DNA from: Sesamum alatum | Taxonomy: Eukaryota > Streptophyta > Magnoliopsida > Lamiales > Pedaliaceae | Direction of reading: 5' to 3' | DNA: 64,000 nt | Assembly: GCA_034509735.1 (NCBI GenBank) | Contig: JACGWO010000003.1 | Span: 43,384,873 to 43,448,872, forward strand | Part shown: positions 10,355-21,539 of the stretch, in pieces | Layout: every line of letters starts with the position of its first letter | How positions within the stretch are numbered: position 1 is the first letter of the stretch | Translations under genes and position numbers: made by a program | The notes under the pieces: generated by a model | What the model saw: only the letters and a program-made list of their open reading frames with translations | Databases searched by the model: none | What the model was told of the DNA's origin: nothing

Positions 10355-13300
10355 TCAAAGTGTTGACTTCATTGGCTTCTTCACTGCAGTCTTTAATCTC
10401 CACCAACACCAAATTATCAAAACACGCAAGGCCACTAAAATTGTAATTAATTTTCTGTTTTTTCTTCTTAGTTTCTCAACATCATCTTCCAACTCATTAA
10501 TCCTCCTTAACAATACGAGAATAATGGCCCCAGGCCTTCTGTACATTGGGGGATCCTCCCAGGCAAAATACTTGCATCCTCCCCTCTGCCATTTTTTCAC
10601 AAACAAAAAATGAAGGTAAAAAAAGAAACGAAAACGCTGTGCCGTGGTAAATCCACTGCCTTGAAAGCAAAATTCGGCACGACCGTGGTGCAATCGCAAA
10701 TTCCGTTTGCTCCCCAAGGTTAACACAGCACTCTCCAACACGTGCACTCGTGGCAGAGAGTTGGAACAGCAGATTTTAGAATTGAGACAGAGCTATAGCA
10801 GAAGAGATAAAACGGAGAGGAAGCAGGATTATTTTCTGTATGTAAATGAACAAACCGAGGCTCTATTTATAGAGTAGAGTCCTCGTTTTGCAGAGAGTCT
10901 TGCAATAAGAGGAACTCTAAAACGAATCAGCAAAGCAAATGTTGATTTTCCTCAACAAAAGTGGACCGAGTCCAAGCTTCAACGGATATAGTAGGACTAA
11001 GTCAAGGATTCTGCGAAAAATCGAGAAAGAGAAGGAAATTGTGGGTTTTTCAATGTTTTTTCTGCAAAAATATTATACTCACGCACGGCCCAGCCCCGCC
11101 CGGACCGGGACGGGGCGGGCTCGCGCGTGTGGCATTTTTACCAAAATCCCCCTACCCACACTTCTCAATTGATAAGGAGTAAAGGAACTCTATATGAATA
11201 AGAAGAGAGAATGTTTTATAAGCTATGTGGGACAAAGGAAATGCCTAATAAGTAGTCATTCCCCACAATCCCCCACGAATGACTAATTGGTTAGGGAAAG
11301 AAAATAGGTTTCCGGAGTGAATGAAGGAAAAAAATACTTAAGCATTAATGTCTTTCGATTGAATTAATGCGTAGTGAAGTGAGGCAACAACTCAGCTAAC
11401 GAAAGTGAATGAGCTCTTGAACTTTCGATAGCTTAAGTTGAGACCCCCACAACACGTCTTATTTCCGTGAAGACTGCTATTCCGCGATAAAAGCTAAGCG
11501 CTATTAACGGCCCTGCGCTCGTACCTTGGTTTCTAATGAGTACTCTAGAAAGAACGCATTATCTTTCATAGAAGGCAGCCCACCTTCACACTCATTTTGA
11601 TAGTTTCATCAAGTCTATAAATATAGACCACTCAACGATCGAGCTATGAAACTATCCTCCTGATCTATTCTTTGTCAGGATTCATCCATCAAGTCCTTTT
11701 AAGGACCACCCAAAACATAGGGCTATGGATTCCATCCATCAAGTCCTTTGTAAGGACCACCGAAAACATAGGGCTATGGATTCCATATGGTTTGGTACAT
11801 ATTCTCTCAGCTCAAAGGTTTGAGCCCCATTGCTCTTGAGGTCTCAAGAATAACTCTCCTGGTTAGCCTCTTTGTGAGAGGATCTGCCAAGTTTCTCTCG
11901 GACCTTACATAATCCAGGGAGATTATCCCATTCTTTAAAAGCCCTTTCACCGCACCATATCTGATTCGAATGTGTCTTCTTTTCCCATTGTACGCATAAC
12001 TCTTTGCAATACCAATTGCACCTTGTGAGTCACAGTGTAGGGAAATAGGTACCAATGAACCCCACAAGGGCACATCACCCACCAAATTTCTCAGCCACTC
12101 AGCTTCTTGACCTGCTAATTCAAGAGCTATAAATTCAGATTCCATAGTAGATCTAGCAATACAGATTTGTTTTGCAGATTTCCATGAAATCGCTCCACCA
12201 CCCAAAGTAAACACATAGCCTCTAGTTGAACTCACTTCATCATTATCAGTTACCCAATTTGCATCACAATATTCTTCTAATACTGAAGGGAACTTATTAC
12301 AATGTAAGCATAAATCCGTTGTACCCTTAAGGTATCTTAACAAGCGACGAAGTGCATCCTAATGTTCATTACTAGGATTGTGAGTGTAACGACTTAACCT
12401 ACTCACTGCATAGGCTATGTCAAGTCTGGTGTAGTTCATGAGAAACATAACACTTCCTATGATTTTTGCATATTCGGCTTGTGATACACTATTGCCATTA
12501 TTCTTTTTAAGACACAAACTAGGATCATAAGGGGTTCTTACAGGTTTTTCATCATGACAGTTAAATCTTCTCAATATTTTCTCTATATAGTGAGATTGAC
12601 ACAAGGAGAATTAATTTCCTGTTTTCCTAATTTTAATGTCTAGAATTACATCGGCTTCATCTAGATCTTTCATGTCAAATTGTGATGAAAGACATTTCTT
12701 GGTTTCGTTAATAACTTCTAGGTTGGTACCAAAGATAAGCATGTCATCAACATACAAGCATATGATCACACAATCAGTCCCAAGTACTTTTGAGTATACA
12801 CAGATATCAGATGCATTCGTACTATATCCATTAGAAATTAAAGTACGATCAAATTTTTCATACCATTGTTTAGGAGCTTGTTTAAGCCCATACAATGATT
12901 TTTTGAGTTTGCATACTTTGTTCTCTTGTCCAGGTACTATAAACCCTTCGGGTTGTTCCATATAAATTTTCTCTTCTAAATCACCATTTAAAAAGGTTGT
13001 TTTTACATCCATTTGATGAATTATCAATCCATGAATAGCTGATAGTGCAACTAAAGTTCTTATTGTTGCTATCTTTGTTACCGGAGAGTATGTATCAAAG
13101 TAGTCTATCCCTTTCTTTTAAGTATAACCTACGACTACTAATCTTGCCTTAAACTTATCTATAGACCCATCTGGTTTGATCTTCTTCTTAAAGATCCATT
13201 TACTCTTGATAGGTTTACTTCCTATAGGCAAATCCACTAACTCCCAGGTGTGGTTTTCTTTTATAGAGTCTAGTTCATTCTTAATGGCTTCTTTCCAAAA

Positions 13301-16300
13301 GCTGGAATCTATGGAGGTTACGGCGTCTAAATAAGATTTAGGATCCTCATCGACTAGGAAAATTGATACAAATTGTTCATCTGTTTTATCCAAATCTTCA
13401 ATTAAAAAGACAGTTAAGAAATCAGGTCCAAAACTAGTATCAGTTTTTTGTCTCTTACTCCTTCTAAGTTCAGTGGTACGGGGAGAAGAAGGGGTTTTTA
13501 GAGGACTAATCATATTACTGGTAGAAACTTGCTGAGATACATGAGTATTTTTCAAAGGGAATTCAAGTTCAAAAAATTCAGCATCTCTAGATTCACAAAT
13601 ATAACTATCCCTTAAACACATAAATCTATAAGCTGCACTATTCTGTGCATAACCAATAAACACATAGTCAAATGTTTTAGGTCCAATGTTAGACCTTTTA
13701 AATTCCGGATATGCCACTTTAGCTAAGCACCCCCACACTCTAAGGTAATTCAAGTTAGGCAAAAAACATTTCCACATTTCATAGGGTGTTTTATTCAATT
13801 TTTTATGTGGGACTCTATTTAAGATATAGCATGCAGATAAAACTGCTTCCCCCCACATGTTTTCAGGCATACCGGAACTAAGTAACATAGCATTCATCAT
13901 TTCCTTTAAGGTTCTATTTTTACGTTCTGCTATGCCATTTTGCTGAGGTGTATAAGGGGCACTAGTTTCATGCACAATGTCATTTATTTTGCAAAACTCT
14001 TTAAGAAAATTAGTCCCATATTCACCACCTCTATCGGACCTAAGTCTTTTGATTTTCCTATCTAGTTGATTTTCTACTTCGCATTTAAATTTTAAGAACA
14101 TTTCAGCAGCTTCGTCTTTCGTTCTTAAAAGATAGATCTTAGTAAATCTAGAATAATCATCCACAAATAAAATATAATATTTCTTTCCTCCTTTACTAAG
14201 TGTGTTTCTGAAATCTGCTAGATCTGAGTGAATTAATTCTAGCAATTCTGTGCTTCTTGTTGTGACCGGTTTAAAAGGCTTCTTAACAAATTTTGCTTCT
14301 ACGCAAATTGAACATTTAGTGCAATCATCTTTATCATATGCATTAATAAGGTTCATACTTTTTAGCCTTTTAATGGAAGCAATATTCACATGTCCTAGTC
14401 TACCATGCCATATGTCAACAGATTCAATCATATAAGCAGAATTGGAATCAATTTTATTAGAACTAAAGGGAATGGTGTTAAGTACAAATAACCCTCCTGA
14501 CATGTATCCCTTCCCCACAAAATCACCATTTTTAGACAATATAACCTTATCACCTTCTAGCACTATTTTTAATCCAGCCTTGTTTAGAAGACTACCAGAA
14601 ACAAGATTCCTACGCAAGGAAGGCACATAGAGCACATCATTTAGAGCTAGAGTTTTACTAAATGTGAGTTTAAGAAGAACCTTTCCTTTGCCTAGTACTC
14701 CGGCAGTAGTAGAGTCGCCCATGAAGACGCATTCTCCGTCGGATGCCTCATGAAATTCTTGAAACAGTTCTTTGTTGGAGCAGAAGTGTTTTGAGGCTCC
14801 TGTGTCCAGAACCCAGTCTGTTTTGTTCTCCACCAAGTTTGCTTCGACGACCACTGCCGCTATGATTCCTCATTTTCGGTGAGATGGACTTGTGGGGTGC
14901 TCTTGGTTGTTGGTTTTTGGTTCGACTTTTGTTGATCTTTCCTTTGATAGCATTGATATGCCTTGTGTCCTGGTTTTCCACAGCAGTAGCAATTGACTTT
15001 CGCCTTTTGGATCTTGTCGTCGGTTCCTTTAAATGTCTTTTGTTGACCGCCCTTTTGGAACTTCTTGCCTTTGAATTGAAACCTGTCTTTGGCACTAGTA
15101 GATTCAACTAAGTTAGCTTTAACCGAAAGTGAAGAGAGAGAGTTTTGCTTATCTTTTTCACGGTTTGCCTCTTCGGTCCTCATGTGCTGACAAGCTCTTG
15201 GAGCGTCAAATCCCTCTTCTTGTGTTTCAGAGGGGGGAAATTTCTCAAGTAACACGTTTGCTTGCAGAATCTCACACATCTGCATACCTTCGCTCAGCAC
15301 ATCTGCCACCACTGGTTTCCCATCAGCCATCTGATCCATCACTGGTTTCCCATCAGCCATCTGGAACTGGAGCCATTTTCCAACGACGTACTTCTTCTTC
15401 CCTGCATTGTCGCCTCCGTACCTTGATTCCAACGTCTCCCAGATTGCCTTGGAATTTTTCTGATTCACAAACAGGTCAAATAGAGTGTTGGTCATATGGT
15501 TCAGAATATGGCCCCGAACAGTTTTGTTGTCCTTTTCGAACTTGGCCTTGGCTTCTAGATCTGCCTTTTTCACCACGTCCGTTGATGTCGCCACTTCAGA
15601 AGTTTGAGAGGACGTGACCGGTGGATCTTTGAATAGTACGTAATCCACCTCGAGCTGCTCGAAGAAGATCAAAAGTTTCTGAGACCATCTCTTGAAGTTG
15701 GTTCCGTCTAGTGGCTCGAGTTTAGAGAGATCTGGCAATGCTTTGGACAGGATAGGTGCAGCCATTTTGAGAATAACACAGTTTTTTTTCGTTTCGGGAA
15801 TATGTATGAGATATGAATAGAGTAACAATTTTGCTTTCAAATTGAAGGAGAAAACAAAAACGAAAACGATGTGCCGTGGTAAATCCACTGCCTTGAAAGC
15901 AAAATTCGGCACGACCGTGGTGTAATCGCAAATTCCGTTTGCTCCCCAAGGTTAACACAACACTCTCCAACACGTACACTTGTGGCAGAGAGTTGGAACA
16001 GCAGATTTTAGAACTGAGACAGAGTTATAGCAGAAGAGATAAAATGGAGAGGAAGCAGGATTATTTTCTGTGTGTAAATGAACAAACCGAGGCTCTATTT
16101 ATAGAATAGAGTCCTCGGTTTGCAGAGAGTCTTGCAACAAGAGGAACTCTAAAATGAATCAGCAAAGCAAATGCTGATTTTCCTCAACAAAAGTGGATCG
16201 AGTCCAAGCTTCAACGGATATAGTAGGACTAAGTCAAGGATTCTGCAAAAAACCGAGAAAGAGAAGGAAATTGTGGGTTTTTCAATATTTTTCTACAAAA

Positions 16301-16660
16301 ATATTATACTCACGCGCGGCCCAGCCCAGCCCCGCCCGAACCGGGACGGGACGAGGCAGGCCCACGCGTGTGACATTTTTACCAAAATCCCCCTACCCAC
16401 ACTTCTCAATTGGTAAGGAGTAAACGAACTTTATATGAATAAGAAGAGAGAATGTTTTATAAGCTATGTGGGACAAAGGAAATGCCTAATAAGTAGTCAT
16501 TCCCCACAAAAAATACACAAACTTAAATATTTCTACACAAACAAAAGAAAAAAAAAAAAAAAAAAAAACTTACCTTGTAAATTCTACAGGAATAAAACCT
16601 CCGGCCTGGGTTTTCATTGTCCAAGCTGTCCGGAGAACAATCGTCCTTACACAACAGCAT
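10355..16660 (-). CDS. GRF-type zinc-finger protein with C-terminal membrane segment (2 exons)
   Basis: Exon 1 is 16660-16574 (29 codons, ATG directly after an in-frame TGA, ending at a GTAAGT donor). Exon 2 is 10585-10355 (76 codons plus stop, after a TGGCAG acceptor). The intron is phase 0. The joined 105-residue product has the GRF zinc-finger signature: CKDDC at residues 4-8, NPGRRFYSC at 17-25 and [12 protein letters not shown] from about residue 32. A charged coiled-coil-like stretch ([20 protein letters not shown]) and a hydrophobic segment ([17 protein letters not shown]) close to the C terminus follow. This small GRF-plus-membrane layout is common in plants and its function is unknown. 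The intron is 5988 bp only because a copia element sits in it; without the element it would be about 85 bp. No internal stop is seen, so the gene may still work if splicing tolerates the insertion. Confidence 0.8.
10611..11267 (-). repeat. 3' LTR of copia element (657 bp)
   Basis: Aligns end to end with 15843-16508, starting TGTGGGGAATGAC and ending CCTTCA on the minus strand. By eye there are roughly 30-40 substitutions plus a small indel in a GC-rich tract, about 5%, mostly transitions. A TATAAATAG box is at 10871-10863. Confidence 0.95.
11268..11278 (-). other. polypurine tract of copia element
   Basis: The minus strand reads GTGGGGGAT immediately before the 3' LTR (TGTGGGG), the expected plus-strand priming site. 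Confidence 0.7.
11685..11785. repeat. 50-bp tandem duplication in copia 3' leader
   Basis: Two adjacent copies (11685-11734 and 11735-11785) beginning TCCATCAAGTCCTTT differ at a few positions. They lie in the non-coding part between pol and the 3' LTR. Confidence 0.9.
11807..14866 (-). pseudogene. copia pol: protease, integrase, RT, RNase H with three stops
   Basis: A single frame (codons at 2 modulo 3) runs the whole length. It encodes protease ([12 protein letters not shown] near 14815), integrase zinc-binding region (HGRLGHVN and CTKCSIC) and integrase core ([27 protein letters not shown] giving D, D, E). RT follows ([29 protein letters not shown] and intact YVDD at 12754-12743), then RNase H ([28 protein letters not shown]). 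It is interrupted by TAA at 13118-13120, TAA at 12611-12613 and TAG at 12359-12361 with no frame change. The first fits CAA-to-TAA and the last TGG-to-TAG. As read, no functional polyprotein could be made. Confidence 0.95.
14860..15765 (-). pseudogene. copia gag with CCHC zinc knuckle
   Basis: The ATG at 15765 ([15 protein letters not shown]) opens a gag of about 301 residues with the copia-type N-terminal region ([20 protein letters not shown]), a UBN2-like middle part ([19 protein letters not shown]) and a zinc knuckle [14 protein letters not shown] near the C terminus. It stops at 14860-14862. The pol frame, offset by one base, overlaps there and reads on into the protease, so a one-base indel probably split an original single gag-pol frame. 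A 30-bp internal duplication repeats DQMADGKPV. Confidence 0.88.
15311..15363. repeat. 30-bp in-frame tandem duplication in copia gag
   Basis: ACTGGTTTCCCATCAGCCAT occurs at 15311 and again at 15341, adding ten codons to gag without breaking the frame. Confidence 0.9.
15843..16508 (-). repeat. 5' LTR of copia element (666 bp)
   Basis: The pair of 10611-11267. It starts TGTGGGGAATG at 16508 and ends CCTTCA at 15843 on the minus strand. It includes a GC-rich tract at about 16315-16370 and a U3 TATA box. The sequence after its 3' end (ATTTGAAAGC) is not the usual TGGTATCAGAGC primer site. Confidence 0.95.
16095..16103 (-). promoter_or_regulatory. TATA box in copia 5' LTR
   Basis: The minus strand reads TATAAATAG about 250 bp before the LTR end. 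The same box is at 10863-10871 in the other LTR. Confidence 0.65.
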
Positions 16661-16765
16661 TCATTAAATCTGGTGACTGAAGACATTGGAGCACTTTCCT
16701 CTCTGAATCGGGAGAAAACAGACAGTTTTCTAGGGTTCTTGTTGCAAAATGATTTAGGAATTTCT

Positions 16766-16774
16766 AATTATAAA
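16766..16774 (-). promoter_or_regulatory. possible TATA box of the GRF gene
   Basis: The minus strand reads TTTATAATT about 105 bp before the exon 1 ATG (16660), a reasonable core-promoter spacing for a plant gene. Position and sequence are the only evidence. Confidence 0.4.
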
Positions 16775-16789
16775 GAGGGAAGGGAAGGA

Positions 16790-17064
16790 GGAAAGGAATA
16801 AGCTTCCTTCCTTTTCTTAGTCAGTAATCTGACGTGGCAGTTAATGCCACATCATTTTTTTTTTTTTAATTTTGTCTGTGTTGGTAAAAGTTGATCAATC
16901 AAAACAAAATCCCCAATTTAATTAAACCACGTAAGGGGCACATAATTTATTTTGACGGCTTTTGCAAAATTCGGCACCGGAAGGATCAAAATTGCGAAAT
17001 GTTAAAAAGTTACAGGACTATTTTGCAACCTTAGAAAAACAAAGGATAAAAATACCAAAGTGTC

Positions 17065-17095
<31 letters not shown>

Positions 17096-18758
17096 TATTT
17101 AAGCCATTATATTTACTTGAATATATTAAAAATATTGCTGTGTAATGATTCATTTACCTTGATGGTGATAAAATTTACGGATTTATGGACAAAAATTCAA
17201 ATTATTTAGCTATTATTCTACGAGGTAGATCAACTAGGATAAATTAACTCAGAGTAGACCTTGCGACAATTTATCTATCATTAGTTCATCTTTCACTCAG
17301 GCTTTAAGAATAAGTCTAAAGTAAACAAGATATTGGATCGAATAACATATGATATATATATATATATATATATATATCCAGCCTTATCTAGCCACGTAAA
17401 TAGGCCATAGATTTTGAGAATGATTGATTTTTATAAGAATTAATTATATTGAAAGAGTTGATTTTATAAAAAAGCTTAAAACATATAAAAAAATTCAATC
17501 ATAAATTTTATAAACTAATAATATATTCTTTTCCAAAATGCTTTTATATAACATAACTAACAATAGTAGATCAATAAAAAAATATTAAACTATCAAATTT
17601 ATTTAAATAAAAATTTATTTGATTTGAAACCACTAATAATAAAAATAAAACTATCAATTTCATCAAAATTAAAAAAAAAATTATTGATTTGATACAACTA
17701 ACAACGTAAAACAACAATCTCATCAATTAATTCAAATATATTTTCATTTTCATACAAAAACTTATATATACAAAAAGTAAAAACACACATTTTCCACTGA
17801 AAATTAAAAAGAACAAAACAAAACATGGGAATCATGGGATTAACTTTTCATACATATGCTAATTACTCTTTCCAACAATGAAAAGGTATTAATTCTTATT
17901 AAGGCTGTCAAATTTATGTGTAATAACAGTAGACAAAAAGGTAGATTTAATTAGGATTAGGGTTTAGGGAAAGCCTCCATTCAAAATCACTTGAGAGGTG
18001 TAAAAGTGATTTTGACAGCTCCATGTTGAATCAAATCCACCTCTAATATCTAAATATGTTACTCAATAAAAATTATATATGTGTCAATCAATTTAAGAAA
18101 AAAGAACATCCAAAAGCAAAAGGCAAAGTTGTAAGGATATATGTACACTGAATTGATTTCTTTACTAACTTTAATCATGTGGTACACAAGGGGCGTTGTG
18201 AGAGTAAGTGGAAGAGCATGCCTCTAATTGGCAATTAATGTCCCCCGTGTAATAGAAAATGTTTAAAAATCTCCTTAAAGAAAAAAAAGTAGTAAAAAAC
18301 CCCTAAATATTTTTAAAATATAGCAAAACATCCCCTCGATTCTGGCGGTGTCGCACACGTGCCCTTCATGTGACTTGGTCTGAATTTCAACAGTAAAATT
18401 AATATTGCATCTTAATTTATAAATCGTCTATTGTAAACTTAGTATTAAAACATACAGTTGCAGTGCCAACGTAGCATGGAATTTTGAATAGTCTTGCTCA
18501 AAGGGGTCTCAACTTTTCTATTTCATCCTTTTGTTTAAGCCCAAAGAGGCACAAGATAGTCTTTCAATATCGCTTGACTGATGACAAAATAATGAAATAA
18601 ATTCTGCAAAAGAGTATTGAACCATACATAAGTTGGTTGGACAGGTGTTGGACAGATTCAATTAGTGTAGTAAAAAACACAACATTTTATACCATCAGTA
18701 TAATTATGCTACGTGCATCATTTTCAAATTCACGATTTCAGTAGAATCAGTGATACCA
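16790..18758. other. gene-free AT-rich DNA
   Basis: No coding region or clean element seen. It contains (AT)n microsatellites at 17073-17098 and 17352-17377. A stretch near 16975-17060 (AAATTGCGAAATG, CAGGACTATTTTGCAACC) resembles a transposon terminal region but has no visible partner. Confidence 0.6.
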
Positions 18759-20735
18759 TTATAAGGTGATACGTGTTGGTGCTCCGAAATGAGTTGGGAG
18801 TTCATCAACTATCACCTCCTCGTGGATTGGATTCCTTGCTTCAAGTGAAGGGCTTCTCCGTTCACTTGCTAGCAAAGCTCCAACACCTGGGGCTGAAGGG
18901 CTTGCCATGTACTCATAGCACTTTGCTAGCGTCTTCCTTGCTGGTGTGACCAACAAAGATAGGCTCGTCTTGCTGGTTGGATCAACGGGGTTAAGTTCAT
19001 CCCGCTTGAGAACGACAGAGATTGGTTTTCTATCTCGTCCTGTTTGGGCCTTAGGTACATCAAGGCGTGGCATCTATCCTATTCCGCTGTCGACATCAGG
19101 AGTAAAAGAATGAGATCCTCGGAGGGCTTAGCTAATAGCAACAACAATGATCCTACTGAGTTGTTCACAGGAGAGCGAGTTAGCGACAGCTAGGAGTGCT
19201 CACGGTGCGATTTTGATTTTTTTAAAGCTATTTTCAAATTGAATTGCCATTAGCTGTTTTATGAAATAATTTTTCACATTGATACTTTTAAAATCAAAAT
19301 CAAAATCAACGGTGCGGTTTTGGGCGGTTTCGGGCGGCTCGGGCGACTCGGGTGGTTTGACGGTTTTAATAATTATAACAAAAATAAGACCTTGAGGCTA
19401 ACAAAAATCAAGAAGTAAAACAAGTGTTTGTATTAAGCAAGCACAAAAGACCAACATTATGCATCATAACCACCAACACTCTCCACAACATTAAGTAGAT
19501 TAAAATATAAGAACATATATAGTAATTAATTCCTGAAGTCATGAGTTCGATATCAATATCGACAATCTAGAAAATTAAGCAACAGGAAAACACTTAATCA
19601 AACAAAGGCCAAAGGTCGGTTATGGACATATCAAATATATTATCAAGAAAGGATATCAAACTTAATTAATCATTAATCAATTTTTGATAATTAGTACCAG
19701 GTAATACTCTAGACAGTACAATTATTATTATCAATATTCTCCCAATACTTATTGAATTTGTCTCTTATGCGAATAGTCATTGATGCCATGTGATAGTCTC
19801 CCTTATTCATCATAGTAGACTAACTCACATACAAAATTGCAAGTTCACGAAAAAAATGCATTTGAAGTGTTATAAGATGAACCCGAGAACTTCAACATTC
19901 CGTTATAAAAGATTTTTAAAAACTTCACAAAATTTCTGCGACTGGGCAAGCGGAGCTAGCGGCAATGCTTGGTTAAGTCGGTAGAGGTGCAATGGAAAAA
20001 GAGGAGAAAGGGAGAGGAAAAAAAAATAAAAGAGAAGACTGAGAGATAATAGAGAAAAATAAGGGCAACGAAAAGACTAGGAGAGAACAGAGAATAGAAA
20101 TGGCGAAAGAGAGAAAGAGAGAGGAGGGAAAGGGGGAATGAGAAAAATAAAATAGGGGGAAAAACTAATGAGAAAGTGGAAGAAGAACCTAACGAGCTTA
20201 AAATTCTAATGGGCTTACAGAATTAAACACATTTTTTATAAAGTTACTATGAATTTTTGGCTTATATAATTTGAATATGAAATTCTTCTAAACAATTAAT
20301 TATTTATCATTTTATTATATATATAGTTTAAAAAAATAATTATATATTTAGAGGTTCGGTTCAGTTTTTGGCGGTTTTTGAAAGTTCTAAATTAAAACCA
20401 AACCAATAGTGTGGTGTAGATTTATTCTAAATTTAGAATCGCAGTTTGGAAGATAAATCATAAAAATTGGTTCGATTCGGTTTGGTTCGAGCGGTTTTGG
20501 ACGGTTTTAAATTCTTTTGATCACCCCTAGCGACAGCAGGTAGGACCGGTGGGTCAACAGTGGGAGGAGGAGCAATGTGGTCGTCCAAGACCTGTTCTTG
20601 CTGTGATATAGTCTATTCGGCCACAACATGATAGGAAGTGTTTCCTACAAAGGAGTCGTTATTACCTCCATTGTTCAAACTAGCAATTTCTCACATCTTT
20701 AGCTCAAGTTTCCCACTAACAACGCCAATGATGCT
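18759..20735 (-). pseudogene. gypsy gag N-terminal fragment and leader, split by a hAT-type element
   Basis: On the minus strand, 20728-20709 reads TTGGCGTTGTTAGTGGGAAA, a Tat-type primer-site-like sequence. A degraded frame follows (SHSFTPDVDSG, then 19073-18759 beginning MPRLDVPKAQTGRDRK and containing NPIHEEVIVDELPTHF). The IHEEVIVDELP block matches the start of the gag domain in the gypsy element at 54-58 kb (SEEVIVDEL near 55083). It ends abruptly at 18759, so only the gag start survives. The hAT-type element 19191-20529 sits inside it. Confidence 0.6.
19191..20529. mobile_element. non-autonomous hAT-type element (1339 bp)
   Basis: The ends TAGGAGTGCTCACGG and GATCACCCCTA are inverted repeats. 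It is flanked by a perfect 8-bp duplication GCGACAGC (19183-19190 and 20530-20537). Both subterminal regions are rich in GGCGGTTT/GGTTCGGTT motifs. A block at 19540-19575 (CATGAGTTCGATATC) looks SINE-like. No transposase was found. Confidence 0.9.
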
Positions 20736-21487
20736 TACCAGAGTTCAACGGCACCACAATAATTGAAGAATCTTTAAAAAAATCTTAAGATCAAGGGAGG
20801 ATTAAACCGGGGTTACTGCTAAAATGCTTAAGTCAGCAAATTTATTTACCAAAAATGAGTAGGGAAATACTTGAAACTAACGTAAGATATGGTTTGATAA
20901 TTGAAATGGAGTAATACAATATTGAAATAAAAGATAAAGTATGCTTGTAGAGTGTAGAAAATTAGTATGAGCTCGTAGCCTTATTGTTTCCATGAGAGAA
21001 AAGAGTGTGAAAGTGTGTGTGATCTAAGTTACCATTGTGACTGCACCATGACCTCTATCCATAGGAGGCTTTGGAGCAGAATCCATAATTTTGTTAGGGC
21101 AAACTGCATACCGTTGGAAAGCCACGAATGTTGGCTATCTAAAAGAAGAATCAAACACAATTCGGACCTATCTAGACTAAGATATGACTATTGAAAGGAG
21201 TCTTGTCAAGTCAACCAACAAATATGATAGTTGGTTATTTGTTGCTTGTCATGTCGATTCCCTCCAATATAGGCGGAGTTCACTAGAGATTTTTTGATAT
21301 GATCTGGCCCGAGATATTAGGAATGTATTTGACGTGAAAACCCTATTGTTTGTTGAGTCATCCTATTGTATCAGACTTGGTTTTTGACCCTGTCAAATGA
21401 TCCAACAGGATTAAACAATGTTGGGTTGATCAGTGGGGGCCACCTCCTTTGTTTGGCCATTAGGAAAACAACAACAACAACAATAAT

Positions 21488-21539
<52 letters not shown>

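Larger units (their letters stand above)
10611..16508 (-). mobile_element. full-length Ty1/copia retrotransposon (5.9 kb)
   Basis: Two LTRs (15843-16508 and 10611-11267) flank gag and pol in the order protease, integrase, RT, RNase H on the minus strand, which is the Ty1/copia order. LTR ends are TG...CA and the element is flanked by AAAAA on both sides (10606-10610 and 16509-16513), a 5-bp target duplication in low-complexity sequence. It lies in the GRF gene intron in the same orientation as the gene. It is defective: one frameshift at the gag/pol boundary and three in-frame stops in pol. Confidence 0.95.

Noticed and set aside
10939..11182. Two overlapping plus-strand frames of 70-77 codons, repeated at 16171-16423
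   Set aside because: Present in both copia LTRs and antisense to the element; no domain.
12636..12965. Plus-strand open frame of 109 codons
   Set aside because: Antisense to the copia RT, which has clear domain motifs on the minus strand.
18759..19073. Considered as a small host gene
   Set aside because: The HEEVIVDELP block and the upstream primer-like site point to a gypsy gag fragment.
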